From positions 43,160 through 49,018 of the forward strand of contig DLGL01000072.1 of NCBI GenBank assembly GCA_002482685.1: a DNA stretch of 5,859 nucleotides. The letters run 5' to 3'. Of this stretch, positions 1-5,859 are shown in pieces. Position 1 is the stretch's first letter. Every line of letters begins with the position of its first letter. Below the pieces are notes generated by a model. That model was not told where the DNA came from. It searched no databases and saw only the letters and a list, made by a program, of their open reading frames with translations. The DNA is from Bacteriovoracaceae bacterium UBA7695 (GTDB lineage Bacteria; Bdellovibrionota; Bacteriovoracia; Bacteriovoracales; Bacteriovoracaceae). The position numbers and the translations under genes are program-made.

Positions 1-1191
1 GTCTGAATTGGTGTAGATTTTTTTTGGTTTTGCTTCACCCAAAAAAACTTCAACTTTAATGGAAGCGTTCCTGAAAGTCTGTGCCATCTCCATAGCTGGT
101 TGTTCCGAAGCCTGATCCTGGTAAGCAATCATGACATCCACATCTTGCTTCGATGTGTTCGGAAGAAGGTTGTGGGATTTTAAAAACTCAGTGAGTGGCA
201 CTTCGCCCATTCCAAAACCAATACCTGGAAGAGGAGTTTCTCCAAAAATAGAAAGAAGGTTAGCGTAAGCTCCACCACCGGCCACCGCCCGGTTATTTTC
301 CGGGTGTTTATCAAATACCTCAAATACCACATCAGTGTAGTAATCAAGACCTCTCACCACAGATGGGTCAAACTTAATGAATTCTGCCAGACCCAGAGAC
401 TTTAATGATGAGAAAAGTGTCACAAGAGGTTTGAGGACCTGTCCGTAGGAATCATCTTTATTTGAACCAGTGAAGGTTTCATTGAAGAAGGATTCAATGT
501 CATTGATGGATTTAAGGTTAACATATTTCTCAAAGATCTCAGTTTTATTAGCATCGCCAGTAATCTGGTTTACTTCGGCCGAGAATTTATCTGCGGGCAT
601 TTTATTTTTTTTATCAACCAGTTTATAAAGTTTTTTTGTCATCTCGGCTTCGAGTTGAATCGGTCCGGCAAAAACATAATCCACAAATTTTCGGCTATTA
701 ATAAGAATTTCAAACTGGGATGAGTTAGCACCAAATGACTTCATGATAGCAATTGCGAGCTGAATAATCTCAACATCGCCTAAACCTTCCGGAGCTCCGA
801 AGATATCGGCGTTGTATTGCCAAAACTCACGCAGGCGACCCTTCTGAGGTTTTTCATAACGCATGAGATTTGGAATTGCGTACCAACGGAGAGGTTTTGC
901 GACTTCTCGATGAATTTGCGCCACCATCCGTGCCACAGTAGGAGTCATCTCTGGACGAATGGCCACTTCACGAGCGCCTCGATCGATAAAATTGTAAACT
1001 TGTTCATTAATCAGTTCTTCGCCGGATTTAGCTTTGTATAAAGCAAGTTCTTCAACCATCGGACCATCGTATGGTTCATACGCAAACATCTCAGAAACTT
1101 CTGCCATTTTTGAAAAGATATAATTTCGTAGCCTCATCTGTTCCGGAAAAAAATCCCGGGTACCTTTATAAGGAGATTTTGAGAGGGCCAT
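1..1191 (-). CDS. hisS: Histidyl-tRNA synthetase (HisRS), partial: C-terminal end lies outside the window
   Basis: Charges tRNA-His with histidine in the cytoplasm, using ATP. This reading frame gives 397 residues without a stop and runs off the left edge. The class II core is clear. Residues 78-88 (IRPEMTPTVAR) are the substrate loop. Motif 2 is around 111-131 (RYEKPQKGRLREF, then NADIFG). The histidine-specific HisA motif RGLDYYTD is at 280-287, and the glycine-rich HisB/motif 3 region is at about 305-333. From about residue 350 the HGTP-type anticodon-binding domain begins (VDVMIAYQDQ), and it is cut before its end. I estimate a few dozen residues are missing. The presence of this domain and an intact motif 2 argue against the HisZ paralogue. 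Start: ATG at 1189-1191, with AAAGGA 6 nt upstream; the following sequence (SPYKGTRDFFPEQ) is the usual HisRS N-terminus. Odd: motif 3 reads GFGMGEVPL where most HisRS have an E-R pair, and GGGAYANL replaces GGRYDGL. Confidence 0.96.
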   Translation of the reverse strand, partial: MALSKSPYKGTRDFFPEQMRLRNYIFSKMAEVSEMFAYEPYDGPMVEELALYKAKSGEELINEQVYNFIDRGAREVAIRPEMTPTVARMVAQIHREVAKPLRWYAIPNLMRYEKPQKGRLREFWQYNADIFGAPEGLGDVEIIQLAIAIMKSFGANSSQFEILINSRKFVDYVFAGPIQLEAEMTKKLYKLVDKKNKMPADKFSAEVNQITGDANKTEIFEKYVNLKSINDIESFFNETFTGSNKDDSYGQVLKPLVTLFSSLKSLGLAEFIKFDPSVVRGLDYYTDVVFEVFDKHPENNRAVAGGGAYANLLSIFGETPLPGIGFGMGEVPLTEFLKSHNLLPNTSKQDVDVMIAYQDQASEQPAMEMAQTFRNASIKVEVFLGEAKPKKIYTNSD

Positions 1192-1197
1192 ATGATG

Positions 1198-1203
1198 TCC
1201 TTT
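1198..1203 (-). promoter_or_regulatory. Ribosome binding site of hisS
   Basis: On the minus strand AAAGGA lies 6 nt before the ATG at 1191. This is normal Shine-Dalgarno spacing and supports that ATG as the hisS start. Confidence 0.7.
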
Positions 1204-1222
1204 GAGGGAGAAAAGCGTTCTG

Positions 1223-1228
1223 ATTATA
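1223..1228 (-). promoter_or_regulatory. Putative -10 element of the hisS promoter
   Basis: The minus strand carries a perfect TATAAT, the sigma-70 consensus -10 hexamer, 31 nt upstream of the hisS ATG. Transcription would start near 1216 and leave a leader of about 25 nt with room for only the ribosome binding site. No convincing TTGACA is seen 16-18 nt upstream (the sequence there is TACCTT), so the -35 element is weak or absent. The leader is too short for a T-box or attenuator. The -10 abuts the T tract of the upstream terminator. Confidence 0.55.
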
Positions 1229-1229
1229 C

Positions 1230-1264
1230 AAAAAAGGCGCCCAAAAAGGTACCTCTAAGGCGCT
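1230..1264 (-). terminator. Probable intrinsic terminator of the four-gene operon
   Basis: On the minus strand GCGCC (1263-1259) can pair with GGCGC (1241-1237). A T-G wobble and weaker A/G-T pairs extend the stem inwards around an AGGTACCT loop region. One C follows the stem, then six T (1235-1230). It begins 24 nt after the stop codon of the 292-aa gene, where a Rho-independent terminator is expected. The fully paired GC stem is only 5 bp, so termination may be partial and some read-through into hisS is possible. The plus strand has no T tract on the other side, so it is not bidirectional. Confidence 0.6.
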
Positions 1265-1287
1265 ATGACAGGAGGTGTTATTCAGGG

Positions 1288-2166
1288 TTAAGGAGTTTTT
1301 GGTTTCTCTTCGGTCTTATTTTCAAGCTCCCGGGCCAGATCGTCACTCATGGTGCTCATATCAAGGGGAGTGACCTTATCAATCTGCTCAGTCGCCTTGG
1401 CCTTTTCTATTTTTGATTGCTCAGAAAGACTCAGCGGCAATTTATCATTTTGCATGTTTTTAATATCCTCAGGATGCAGATCTAGGAGCTTTTGAGGAAT
1501 ATTGATAATGACAGTTTGAGTGTCACCTGTGGCAGTTGAGGCGTACCTTTTAAAAAGAATTGAGCGCTCATTAATCCTTTCAAGGACGCTCCATGAAACT
1601 TCTTTAGAAAGTTGGTTGAAGTCAGCAGCGCTCAGGCTATCCATTTTATCAATCCATGGAAAAAGATAGTTTAAGTAGCGCTCAAATCGAAGGGCCTCTT
1701 GTTTTTTAGATCCTTCAAACCGGTTGGAACTAAAGCTCTCAGATGAGATAAGGCCTATTTTTTTTCTGTGGTTGAGTTCGGCTATAATGGATTGCCAAAT
1801 CCACTTCGAGAAAGCGTTCAAATAAGGTTTTTTTCCTTTAAAATCTTGTTCTAATCGGGTCAGCAGATAAGTCGTCATGTCAAACTGACGGACTTTTTTA
1901 AATCTGTACTCAAGAGTACTTTTGATAACTTCTGTCTTCATCAGCATGAAGATATGTTCTTTTTTGAGAAAGCCCAAATTGTCATTGAGATCTTTACAGA
2001 GAGCAACCATTCGCAGTTTCTCTGACGGAAGTTTAATCTCAAGCTTCATCGAATCAAAAAGCAATGAGAATTCGTATGGGGCCCTGTCATTGATAGTTGT
2101 AAAATCTTTATCAAAGGCCATGCAATTGAAACTTAATATGAGCATCAGGAGTACACTAAATTTCAA
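1288..2166 (-). CDS. Exported protein of unknown function, mostly helical with a charged tail (292 aa)
   Basis: No family recognised. The N-terminus (MKFSVLLMLILSFNCMAFDK) is a short Sec signal peptide with probable cleavage after CMA at about residue 17. The Cys at 15 does not sit in a proper lipobox, so a lipoprotein is unlikely. The mature part has a single cysteine (C57). It looks largely helical, with amphipathic stretches at about 60-110, 115-136 and 155-205. A probably disordered, Lys/Glu/Pro-rich tail runs from about 245 to the C-terminal EEKPKTP. Start: TTG at 2164-2166, chosen because GAGGAG lies exactly 7 nt upstream and the signal peptide is complete from there. The in-frame ATG at codon 8 would shorten the signal peptide and has no comparable ribosome site. 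It overlaps the end of the 353-aa gene by 11 bp, is the last gene of the operon, and is followed by the terminator. A periplasmic or secreted partner of the two upstream proteins is inference only. Confidence 0.85.
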   Translation of the reverse strand: MKFSVLLMLILSFNCMAFDKDFTTINDRAPYEFSLLFDSMKLEIKLPSEKLRMVALCKDLNDNLGFLKKEHIFMLMKTEVIKSTLEYRFKKVRQFDMTTYLLTRLEQDFKGKKPYLNAFSKWIWQSIIAELNHRKKIGLISSESFSSNRFEGSKKQEALRFERYLNYLFPWIDKMDSLSAADFNQLSKEVSWSVLERINERSILFKRYASTATGDTQTVIINIPQKLLDLHPEDIKNMQNDKLPLSLSEQSKIEKAKATEQIDKVTPLDMSTMSDDLARELENKTEEKPKTP

Positions 2167-3217
2167 GTGGTAACTCCTCTGTGCTGCGAACCGGTGCTTT
2201 TAACTTATCATCAGTTATGTTTGATGAACCTTCTATGACGAAAAATTCTCCTCTGAAAGGAATCAGAATTCGACCATCCATACTTAAAATCTGATTGACC
2301 GTATTCATCTCAGACAAAATTTGAACCTGTGTTGTCTTTAGATCGAGCTTTACGACATCTGTAGACTTAAAATTAATTTTTTTCAGGTGCGTGAAGGTCT
2401 TAATAAAGTAGATGGATTGATCTGTGCAGACCATGTTGCCCAGATCTGAGTCTGTAGAGCTGTAGGCCGTAGTGAATCCTGCAAGATTGGTCGAACTCGA
2501 AATTTGAATCTGCATGATTTTTGAATTGCGACTAATGTCATCGTAGGGAAACTCACCAATCCCCATATAGCCTTTGGCCTGGCAGAGTTCGAGTCTTGTC
2601 CCACTTTGGGAACTTTTATAGAGGATATTACTTTTTTGAGTTATAAGGTTGTACTGGATCAGAGCGACAGTGCCTTTTTCATTTACGTCTGAGTATACGA
2701 CTGTGTCAGAGCTCACCATTTCGATCTCTGGTTGAAAGAAAGGAGAAGTTTTCGCCGGCAGCCTGATCATAAATTTTTTCTGAGTCAGGATATTTTGTAT
2801 ATTGATAGTTTTATCTATAGTGTCGTAAAACGTAATCCACTCATCATCAAGATGAAGTCTCGCACCACGACCAACTCCAATATCTTTAAGCTGAGTTTTA
2901 CCCCAGTCAACCACCTTGATTTTATGATTCTTGGCCAGGTTATACTCTCTTTGGTGTTCTGGGATTACCTCAATAATGAGTCTGCGCTTAAACCTGGAGT
3001 CTTTGACTAAAAAGTCACTTTGAGAACTTTCTGAAAGAAAGTCTTCACTTCGAAAACTACTAATGAGTCCCAATACTCCCTGTTTTTTCTGTACGTAAGC
3101 GTATCTGCCATCAAGACTCACAAACCGAAGTGAATCAAGAGGATGCTTCGTCAGGAACTTGGGGAGTTCCTTGGCAAATATACTTAAAGAAAAAAGAACC
3201 AGGCTAATCCAGACCAT
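2156..3217 (-). CDS. Exported beta-rich protein of unknown function, possibly propeller-like (353 aa)
   Basis: No family recognised. The N-terminus (MVWISLVLFSLSIFAKELP) is a short hydrophobic signal peptide, with likely cleavage after IFA at about residue 15. The mature protein is rich in short beta-type segments separated by polar turns. Loosely repeated units of about 35-50 residues resemble blades: about 122-153 (WITFYDTIDKTINIQNIL), 172-201 (TVVYSDVNEKGTVALIQYNL), 268-302 (SIYFIKTFTHLKKINF, then VVKLDLKTTQVQIL) and 316-330 (RILIPFRGEFFVIEG). The pattern of a visible value, then a linker, then K/QxxIL is what TolB-like or WD-type propellers look like. No diagnostic motif (WD, YVTN, kelch) is present, so the fold is a guess. 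Two cysteines (212 and 264) could form a disulfide. Start: ATG at 3215-3217, with only a weak GGA 6 nt upstream. It overlaps the preceding gene by 14 bp and the next by 11 bp, so translation is probably coupled. Confidence 0.85.
   Translation of the reverse strand: MVWISLVLFSLSIFAKELPKFLTKHPLDSLRFVSLDGRYAYVQKKQGVLGLISSFRSEDFLSESSQSDFLVKDSRFKRRLIIEVIPEHQREYNLAKNHKIKVVDWGKTQLKDIGVGRGARLHLDDEWITFYDTIDKTINIQNILTQKKFMIRLPAKTSPFFQPEIEMVSSDTVVYSDVNEKGTVALIQYNLITQKSNILYKSSQSGTRLELCQAKGYMGIGEFPYDDISRNSKIMQIQISSSTNLAGFTTAYSSTDSDLGNMVCTDQSIYFIKTFTHLKKINFKSTDVVKLDLKTTQVQILSEMNTVNQILSMDGRILIPFRGEFFVIEGSSNITDDKLKAPVRSTEELPLEI
2174..2179 (-). promoter_or_regulatory. Shine-Dalgarno site that sets the TTG start of the 292-aa gene
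   Basis: A near-consensus GAGGAG lies 7 nt upstream of the TTG at 2166 and inside the last codons of the 353-aa gene (encoding TEELPLEI). It is the main reason for preferring TTG over the internal ATG, and it points to translational coupling. Confidence 0.75.
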
Positions 3218-5141
3218 ATAGTGTCCATAGTCTTAAAGGGTGTTGGCGTTGATAGCTTTTTACTGCTGAATAAACAGATCCCCAGCTAATGAGTCTTGGG
3301 GCCTGCAGACTATCTACTGCACTTCTTGTCACAAAAACAGTTTTGTCATTTTCTCTGATCATGCCATCGATGATAAAAGGTAGTGGTGAGCACTGGTTGA
3401 AAGCTTCAACCTTAAAGAACGATGGTAAAAGATCTTCTGCGCAACCCACTCCGTGGATGATGCCTTTTTTACTTTTTTTAAAGAATGTAATTATCGAGCT
3501 CATGTTATTTAGCGAGCGACCTTTCTGTCGGTAGTCGTTAACCAGCATGTACTGTTGAGAGTATCTTTCATTTACAATATTGGATGGAAAGTAATCCAGT
3601 GTGATGCGATTTTTAAGCTTAATAAAATCGATTGAACGATCATTGTATAAAATTTTGTGCTTACATTGTGACATGAAGCACTTAGTTCTTTCATAGATTA
3701 TATAGCATCCACTTTTATACTGAAGAAGAAGTGGGTTGTAGTCCTCTGAGTCGATCATTTCACATTTTACATTTGCATCTGCGCCACGGGTATTTTGAAG
3801 GATCTTTGCCACGACCATATTGTAAGATTCTGGAACCGTGCCGTAGCTGCCGATAAATGTTTTGTAACACAGCTCTTTCTCGGCAAGAGGATCCATGTAG
3901 CATGCTTCAAGATTCCAGTTCTCATCATTATTGAATCGTTTATTGAACTGATAAGTTACCCCTGTAGAGATCGTTGAGCAGGATCCATTGTAGGGTTGAA
4001 TGGCTTCTTTACTGATATTCAGTAGAAGTCTTGCCATATTTGTAATGGCCTGCTGATCACTGGTGGAAGGGCAGTCGCGGTAATCTGCCCGTAATGATGA
4101 AAAGTTTAAAGCTGTTGCCAGAGTGTCACATTGAGGAGCCGGTACAAGTCCCTGACTGCGACCAGCAGGGTACATGCATAGGTCATTTTCTTTTTTTATC
4201 CTGGCGATACATTGCTTAAGTTGAATGGCGTTTAGGGTTGGAGATCCCATGACTCTTCTACAGATATCTTCGGCATATATTTTATTCTCTCTACCTGCTG
4301 CGATTTTTGACCAGAATGAAACGTTGAGGAAATCCTCACAAAATTTTTCTTCATCACCAAGGTTTTCACACAAGTTATCGAGATAATCCCTTTGCTGTAC
4401 ATCAAGTTTCTTTTCAAGAATGGCTGCAATGGCCCTTCTTTGAACTAAATCCTTTGCATCACCACTGCCTGATCTGGCTTCCTTGATGAATTCATGAACT
4501 TTGCAGTAATAGGGAGTACGCGAATTATTTAGCCAGTCGAGATAGACGTTGTGACACTGATCTTTTCCGGCCGGAGAGTCGAAATTCGTCGCTTTGATAG
4601 TCTTATCCAGATTTTTCACCTGAAACTCATCAATGAGCTTAGGAGTTTCCGGACATTCAAGACTTACAACTTTATTAATAAATTCTTTTTTAACGACGGA
4701 GGCTGAACCTCTTTCTTTATTTTTGTTCAAAAAAGTAATAAAAATATTTCTGATGTCACCGTCAGCATTTCTTAGCAAGTCATTAATCAGAGTATCATAA
4801 AACCGGCATTTATTAGTTGAAGCTAGTTTTACATACCCAGGTTTAGAATGAAGAATAATGGAATTTAGATAATCTGGATCAATCTCCAGAGAGCTTACTG
4901 TGGAGAAATCATTTATGGTTGTCCCATTTTTAATGAGCTCATCATTTTTCTTCTGAAACTTTTTATTATCAAGTTGAATAAGTTTTTCAAGACTCTCAAT
5001 CATCCCGGGATAATCAACAGAAGGTGGTGTAGGCAGGGGAGTGGTTTGTGCAAAAAGTGAAAAGCAAAGGCACAGCCCTAATAGAGCTGCGCCTGAGTAA
5101 TTATAAAGCCGATTTAGCGAGAATAGAGGCAACGTCTTCAA
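3204..5141 (-). CDS. Large exported cysteine-rich protein of unknown function (645 aa)
   Basis: No family recognised. Residues 1-31 form a signal peptide: a polar N-region with one Arg, a hydrophobic core (GAALLGLCLCFSLF) and likely cleavage after FAQ or FA. A proline-rich linker (TTPLPTPPSVDYPG) follows. The mature part has 20 cysteines (112, 163, 196, 213, 258, 268, 294, 311, 322, 338, 357, 388, 414, 425, 460, 479, 488, 493, 567, 584). They are spread evenly, not as CxxC metal clusters, which fits several disulfides in an oxidising compartment. Residues 50-340 look helical; about 385-645 are more mixed. The last 90 residues have a compact, conserved-looking character: IIHGVGCAEDLLP, then CSPLPFIIDG, RLISW and HPLRLWTLYG. 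Start: TTG at 5139-5141, because GAGGAA lies 7 nt upstream and no ATG exists before residue 47, beyond the signal peptide. TTG at 5132 is a weaker alternative. It overlaps the Fe-S gene by 41 bp and the next gene by 14 bp. Confidence 0.88.
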   Translation of the reverse strand: MKTLPLFSLNRLYNYSGAALLGLCLCFSLFAQTTPLPTPPSVDYPGMIESLEKLIQLDNKKFQKKNDELIKNGTTINDFSTVSSLEIDPDYLNSIILHSKPGYVKLASTNKCRFYDTLINDLLRNADGDIRNIFITFLNKNKERGSASVVKKEFINKVVSLECPETPKLIDEFQVKNLDKTIKATNFDSPAGKDQCHNVYLDWLNNSRTPYYCKVHEFIKEARSGSGDAKDLVQRRAIAAILEKKLDVQQRDYLDNLCENLGDEEKFCEDFLNVSFWSKIAAGRENKIYAEDICRRVMGSPTLNAIQLKQCIARIKKENDLCMYPAGRSQGLVPAPQCDTLATALNFSSLRADYRDCPSTSDQQAITNMARLLLNISKEAIQPYNGSCSTISTGVTYQFNKRFNNDENWNLEACYMDPLAEKELCYKTFIGSYGTVPESYNMVVAKILQNTRGADANVKCEMIDSEDYNPLLLQYKSGCYIIYERTKCFMSQCKHKILYNDRSIDFIKLKNRITLDYFPSNIVNERYSQQYMLVNDYRQKGRSLNNMSSIITFFKKSKKGIIHGVGCAEDLLPSFFKVEAFNQCSPLPFIIDGMIRENDKTVFVTRSAVDSLQAPRLISWGSVYSAVKSYQRQHPLRLWTLYGLD

Positions 5142-5859
5142 TCTGAAGTTCCTCAGTTGTTTTTACTGACCCCTTAGAGGAGTTAAAGTTAATCATACAG
5201 AACGAGCACGATGTTGCAAGTTTCTCGACCTTAACATCACCGATTTGCTCCAGACGGTTGTGAGCTAAATGATGACCCTCAGGGAGTTCGTACCACATGT
5301 TACCGCCGCCCATTCCGCAACAAAGGGCCTTATCTTTATTCTTGGCCATTTCCTTGAGCTTAATGCCTGGGATGGAGGTCAGAATGTCTCGAGGGGCATT
5401 GTATTCGCCGTGATGCCGGCCTAAATAACAAGGATCATGAAAAGTTAGCTCAGATGCTACTTCTTTAAGGGCCTTTAGTTTTCCTGAACGAAGAAGCTCA
5501 GAAAGAAGTTCAGTATGGTGAACAGTTTCAAAAACACCATCTTCAAACTTGGCGTACTCTTTACCGATAGTATGTAGGCAGTGAGGACAATGGGTAACGA
5601 CTTTGCCAAATTCGTACTGGCGCATGTTGGCTATGTTCTCAATAGCAATTTCATAGAATGAGTACTCATCTCCAAAACGGCGGACTGGATCTCCGTTACA
5701 TTTCTCAGTTTTCCCCATCACAGCGAAGGATACGCCCGCTTTTTTAAGAAGATTAACTGTATCACGCACAACTTTTTGGTTTGATCCATCGTAAGAGCCA
5801 GCACATCCAACATAGTAGAGATAATCAACTTTTTTTCCGGCTTCTATTACCGGAACATC
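5101..5859 (-). CDS. CCG-domain iron-sulfur oxidoreductase, C-terminal part (heterodisulfide reductase/EtfD-like); 5' end outside window
   Basis: The 252 visible residues form the two cysteine-rich CCG domains at the end of a larger Fe-S protein. Numbering from the right edge, domain 1 has C19 (VGCAGSYD), C54 (EKCNGDP) and C91/C94 (THCPHCLHT). Domain 2 has C144 (HDPCYLGR), C180-C181 (CCGMGGG) and C218/C221 (SCSFC). The spacings match the known CX(31-39)CCX(35-37)CxxC pattern of HdrB-type subunits; these domains bind Fe-S clusters. Domain 1 has CNG in place of CCG, so it lacks one cysteine, which I recall is common in membrane Fe-S oxidoreductases of the EtfD/Rv0338c type. Those proteins have an N-terminal membrane part and a 4Fe-4S ferredoxin domain, and carry electrons between ETF and quinone. 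That N-terminal part is not visible, so the exact partner is inferred. A GTG at 5769 is internal, since the frame and domain 1 continue upstream to the edge. The protein ends ILAKSAL with TAA at 5101-5103, inside the next gene. Confidence 0.92.
   Translation of the reverse strand, partial: DVPVIEAGKKVDYLYYVGCAGSYDGSNQKVVRDTVNLLKKAGVSFAVMGKTEKCNGDPVRRFGDEYSFYEIAIENIANMRQYEFGKVVTHCPHCLHTIGKEYAKFEDGVFETVHHTELLSELLRSGKLKALKEVASELTFHDPCYLGRHHGEYNAPRDILTSIPGIKLKEMAKNKDKALCCGMGGGNMWYELPEGHHLAHNRLEQIGDVKVEKLATSCSFCMINFNSSKGSVKTTEELQIEDVASILAKSAL
5149..5154 (-). promoter_or_regulatory. Shine-Dalgarno site that sets the TTG start of the 645-aa gene
   Basis: GAGGAA on the minus strand is 7 nt upstream of the TTG at 5141. 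It lies within the C-terminal coding region of the Fe-S protein (codons for TEELQ). The spacing matches the site before the 292-aa gene and supports this non-ATG start. Confidence 0.7.

Noticed and set aside
18..25. Eight-base A run in the hisS message (with another at 605-612) as a possible slippage site
   Set aside because: The HisRS frame continues normally across both runs and no alternative product is suggested; Lys-rich codons explain the runs.
817..1041. Plus-strand open frame of 74 codons
   Set aside because: It lies entirely opposite the well-supported hisS coding region, has no ribosome site of note, and encodes no recognisable protein.
1157..1254. GGTACC present both in the terminator loop and early in hisS, as a possible regulatory pairing
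   Set aside because: The shared match is only a short palindrome with little flanking complementarity, and the two copies would sit on different transcripts. Chance is sufficient.
1192..1416. Plus-strand frame of 74 codons beginning in the intergenic gap
   Set aside because: Its start lies in the hisS leader DNA and it crosses the terminator and the end of the 292-aa gene on the opposite strand. The composition is that of antisense translation.
2102..2166. The 292-aa protein as a lipoprotein because of the Cys at residue 15
   Set aside because: The residues before the Cys (LSFN) do not match a lipobox, and an A-type cleavage site follows directly at CMA.
2383..3010. Short frames on both strands within the 353-aa gene (2383-2604 minus, 2732-3010 plus)
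   Set aside because: Out-of-frame or antisense shadows of a longer gene with a signal peptide and coupled overlaps; no start signals support them.
5101..5769. GTG at 5769 as the start of the Fe-S protein
   Set aside because: The frame stays open to the window edge and the upstream residues include VGCAGSYD, the first conserved cysteine motif of the CCG domain. The GTG is an internal valine codon.

Overview
The window is a compact stretch of bacterial chromosome with every supportable gene on the minus strand. It reads from the right edge to the left as five genes: the C-terminal part of an iron-sulfur (CCG-domain) oxidoreductase (5101-5859, 5' end outside the window), three exported proteins of unknown function (3204-5141, 2156-3217, 1288-2166), and histidyl-tRNA synthetase hisS (1-1191, 3' end outside the window). 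There are no RNA genes, insertion sequences, CRISPR arrays or phage genes. The DNA is moderately AT-rich and coding is nearly continuous. The only real intergenic gap is 1192-1287.

The first four genes in transcription order look like one operon. Each junction overlaps: 41 bp between the Fe-S gene and the 645-aa gene, 14 bp between the 645-aa and 353-aa genes, and 11 bp between the 353-aa and 292-aa genes. Two of the three downstream genes start at TTG, each with a GAGGA-type Shine-Dalgarno site 7 nt upstream that lies inside the preceding coding sequence. This suggests translational coupling. A hairpin with a six-T tract follows the 292-aa gene. A TATAAT -10 element directly abuts the T tract, so hisS appears to start its own transcription unit there.

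Functionally, hisS supplies His-tRNA for translation, and the Fe-S protein probably passes electrons (for example from an electron-transfer flavoprotein) towards the quinone pool. The three middle proteins all begin with a Sec-type signal peptide. They are a large protein with 20 cysteines in its mature part, a beta-rich protein that may be a propeller, and a mostly helical protein with a charged, Pro/Lys-rich tail. I do not recognise any of the three. Their order and tight packing suggest a shared role in the periplasm or outside the cell, and they are the part of the window most likely to be undescribed.

The overall style (exported Cys-rich unknown proteins, a CCG-domain Fe-S oxidoreductase, moderate AT content, a divergent HisRS) would fit a Gram-negative bacterium of the Bdellovibrio/Bacteriovorax kind. 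That placement is an impression from protein style, not a demonstrated assignment.
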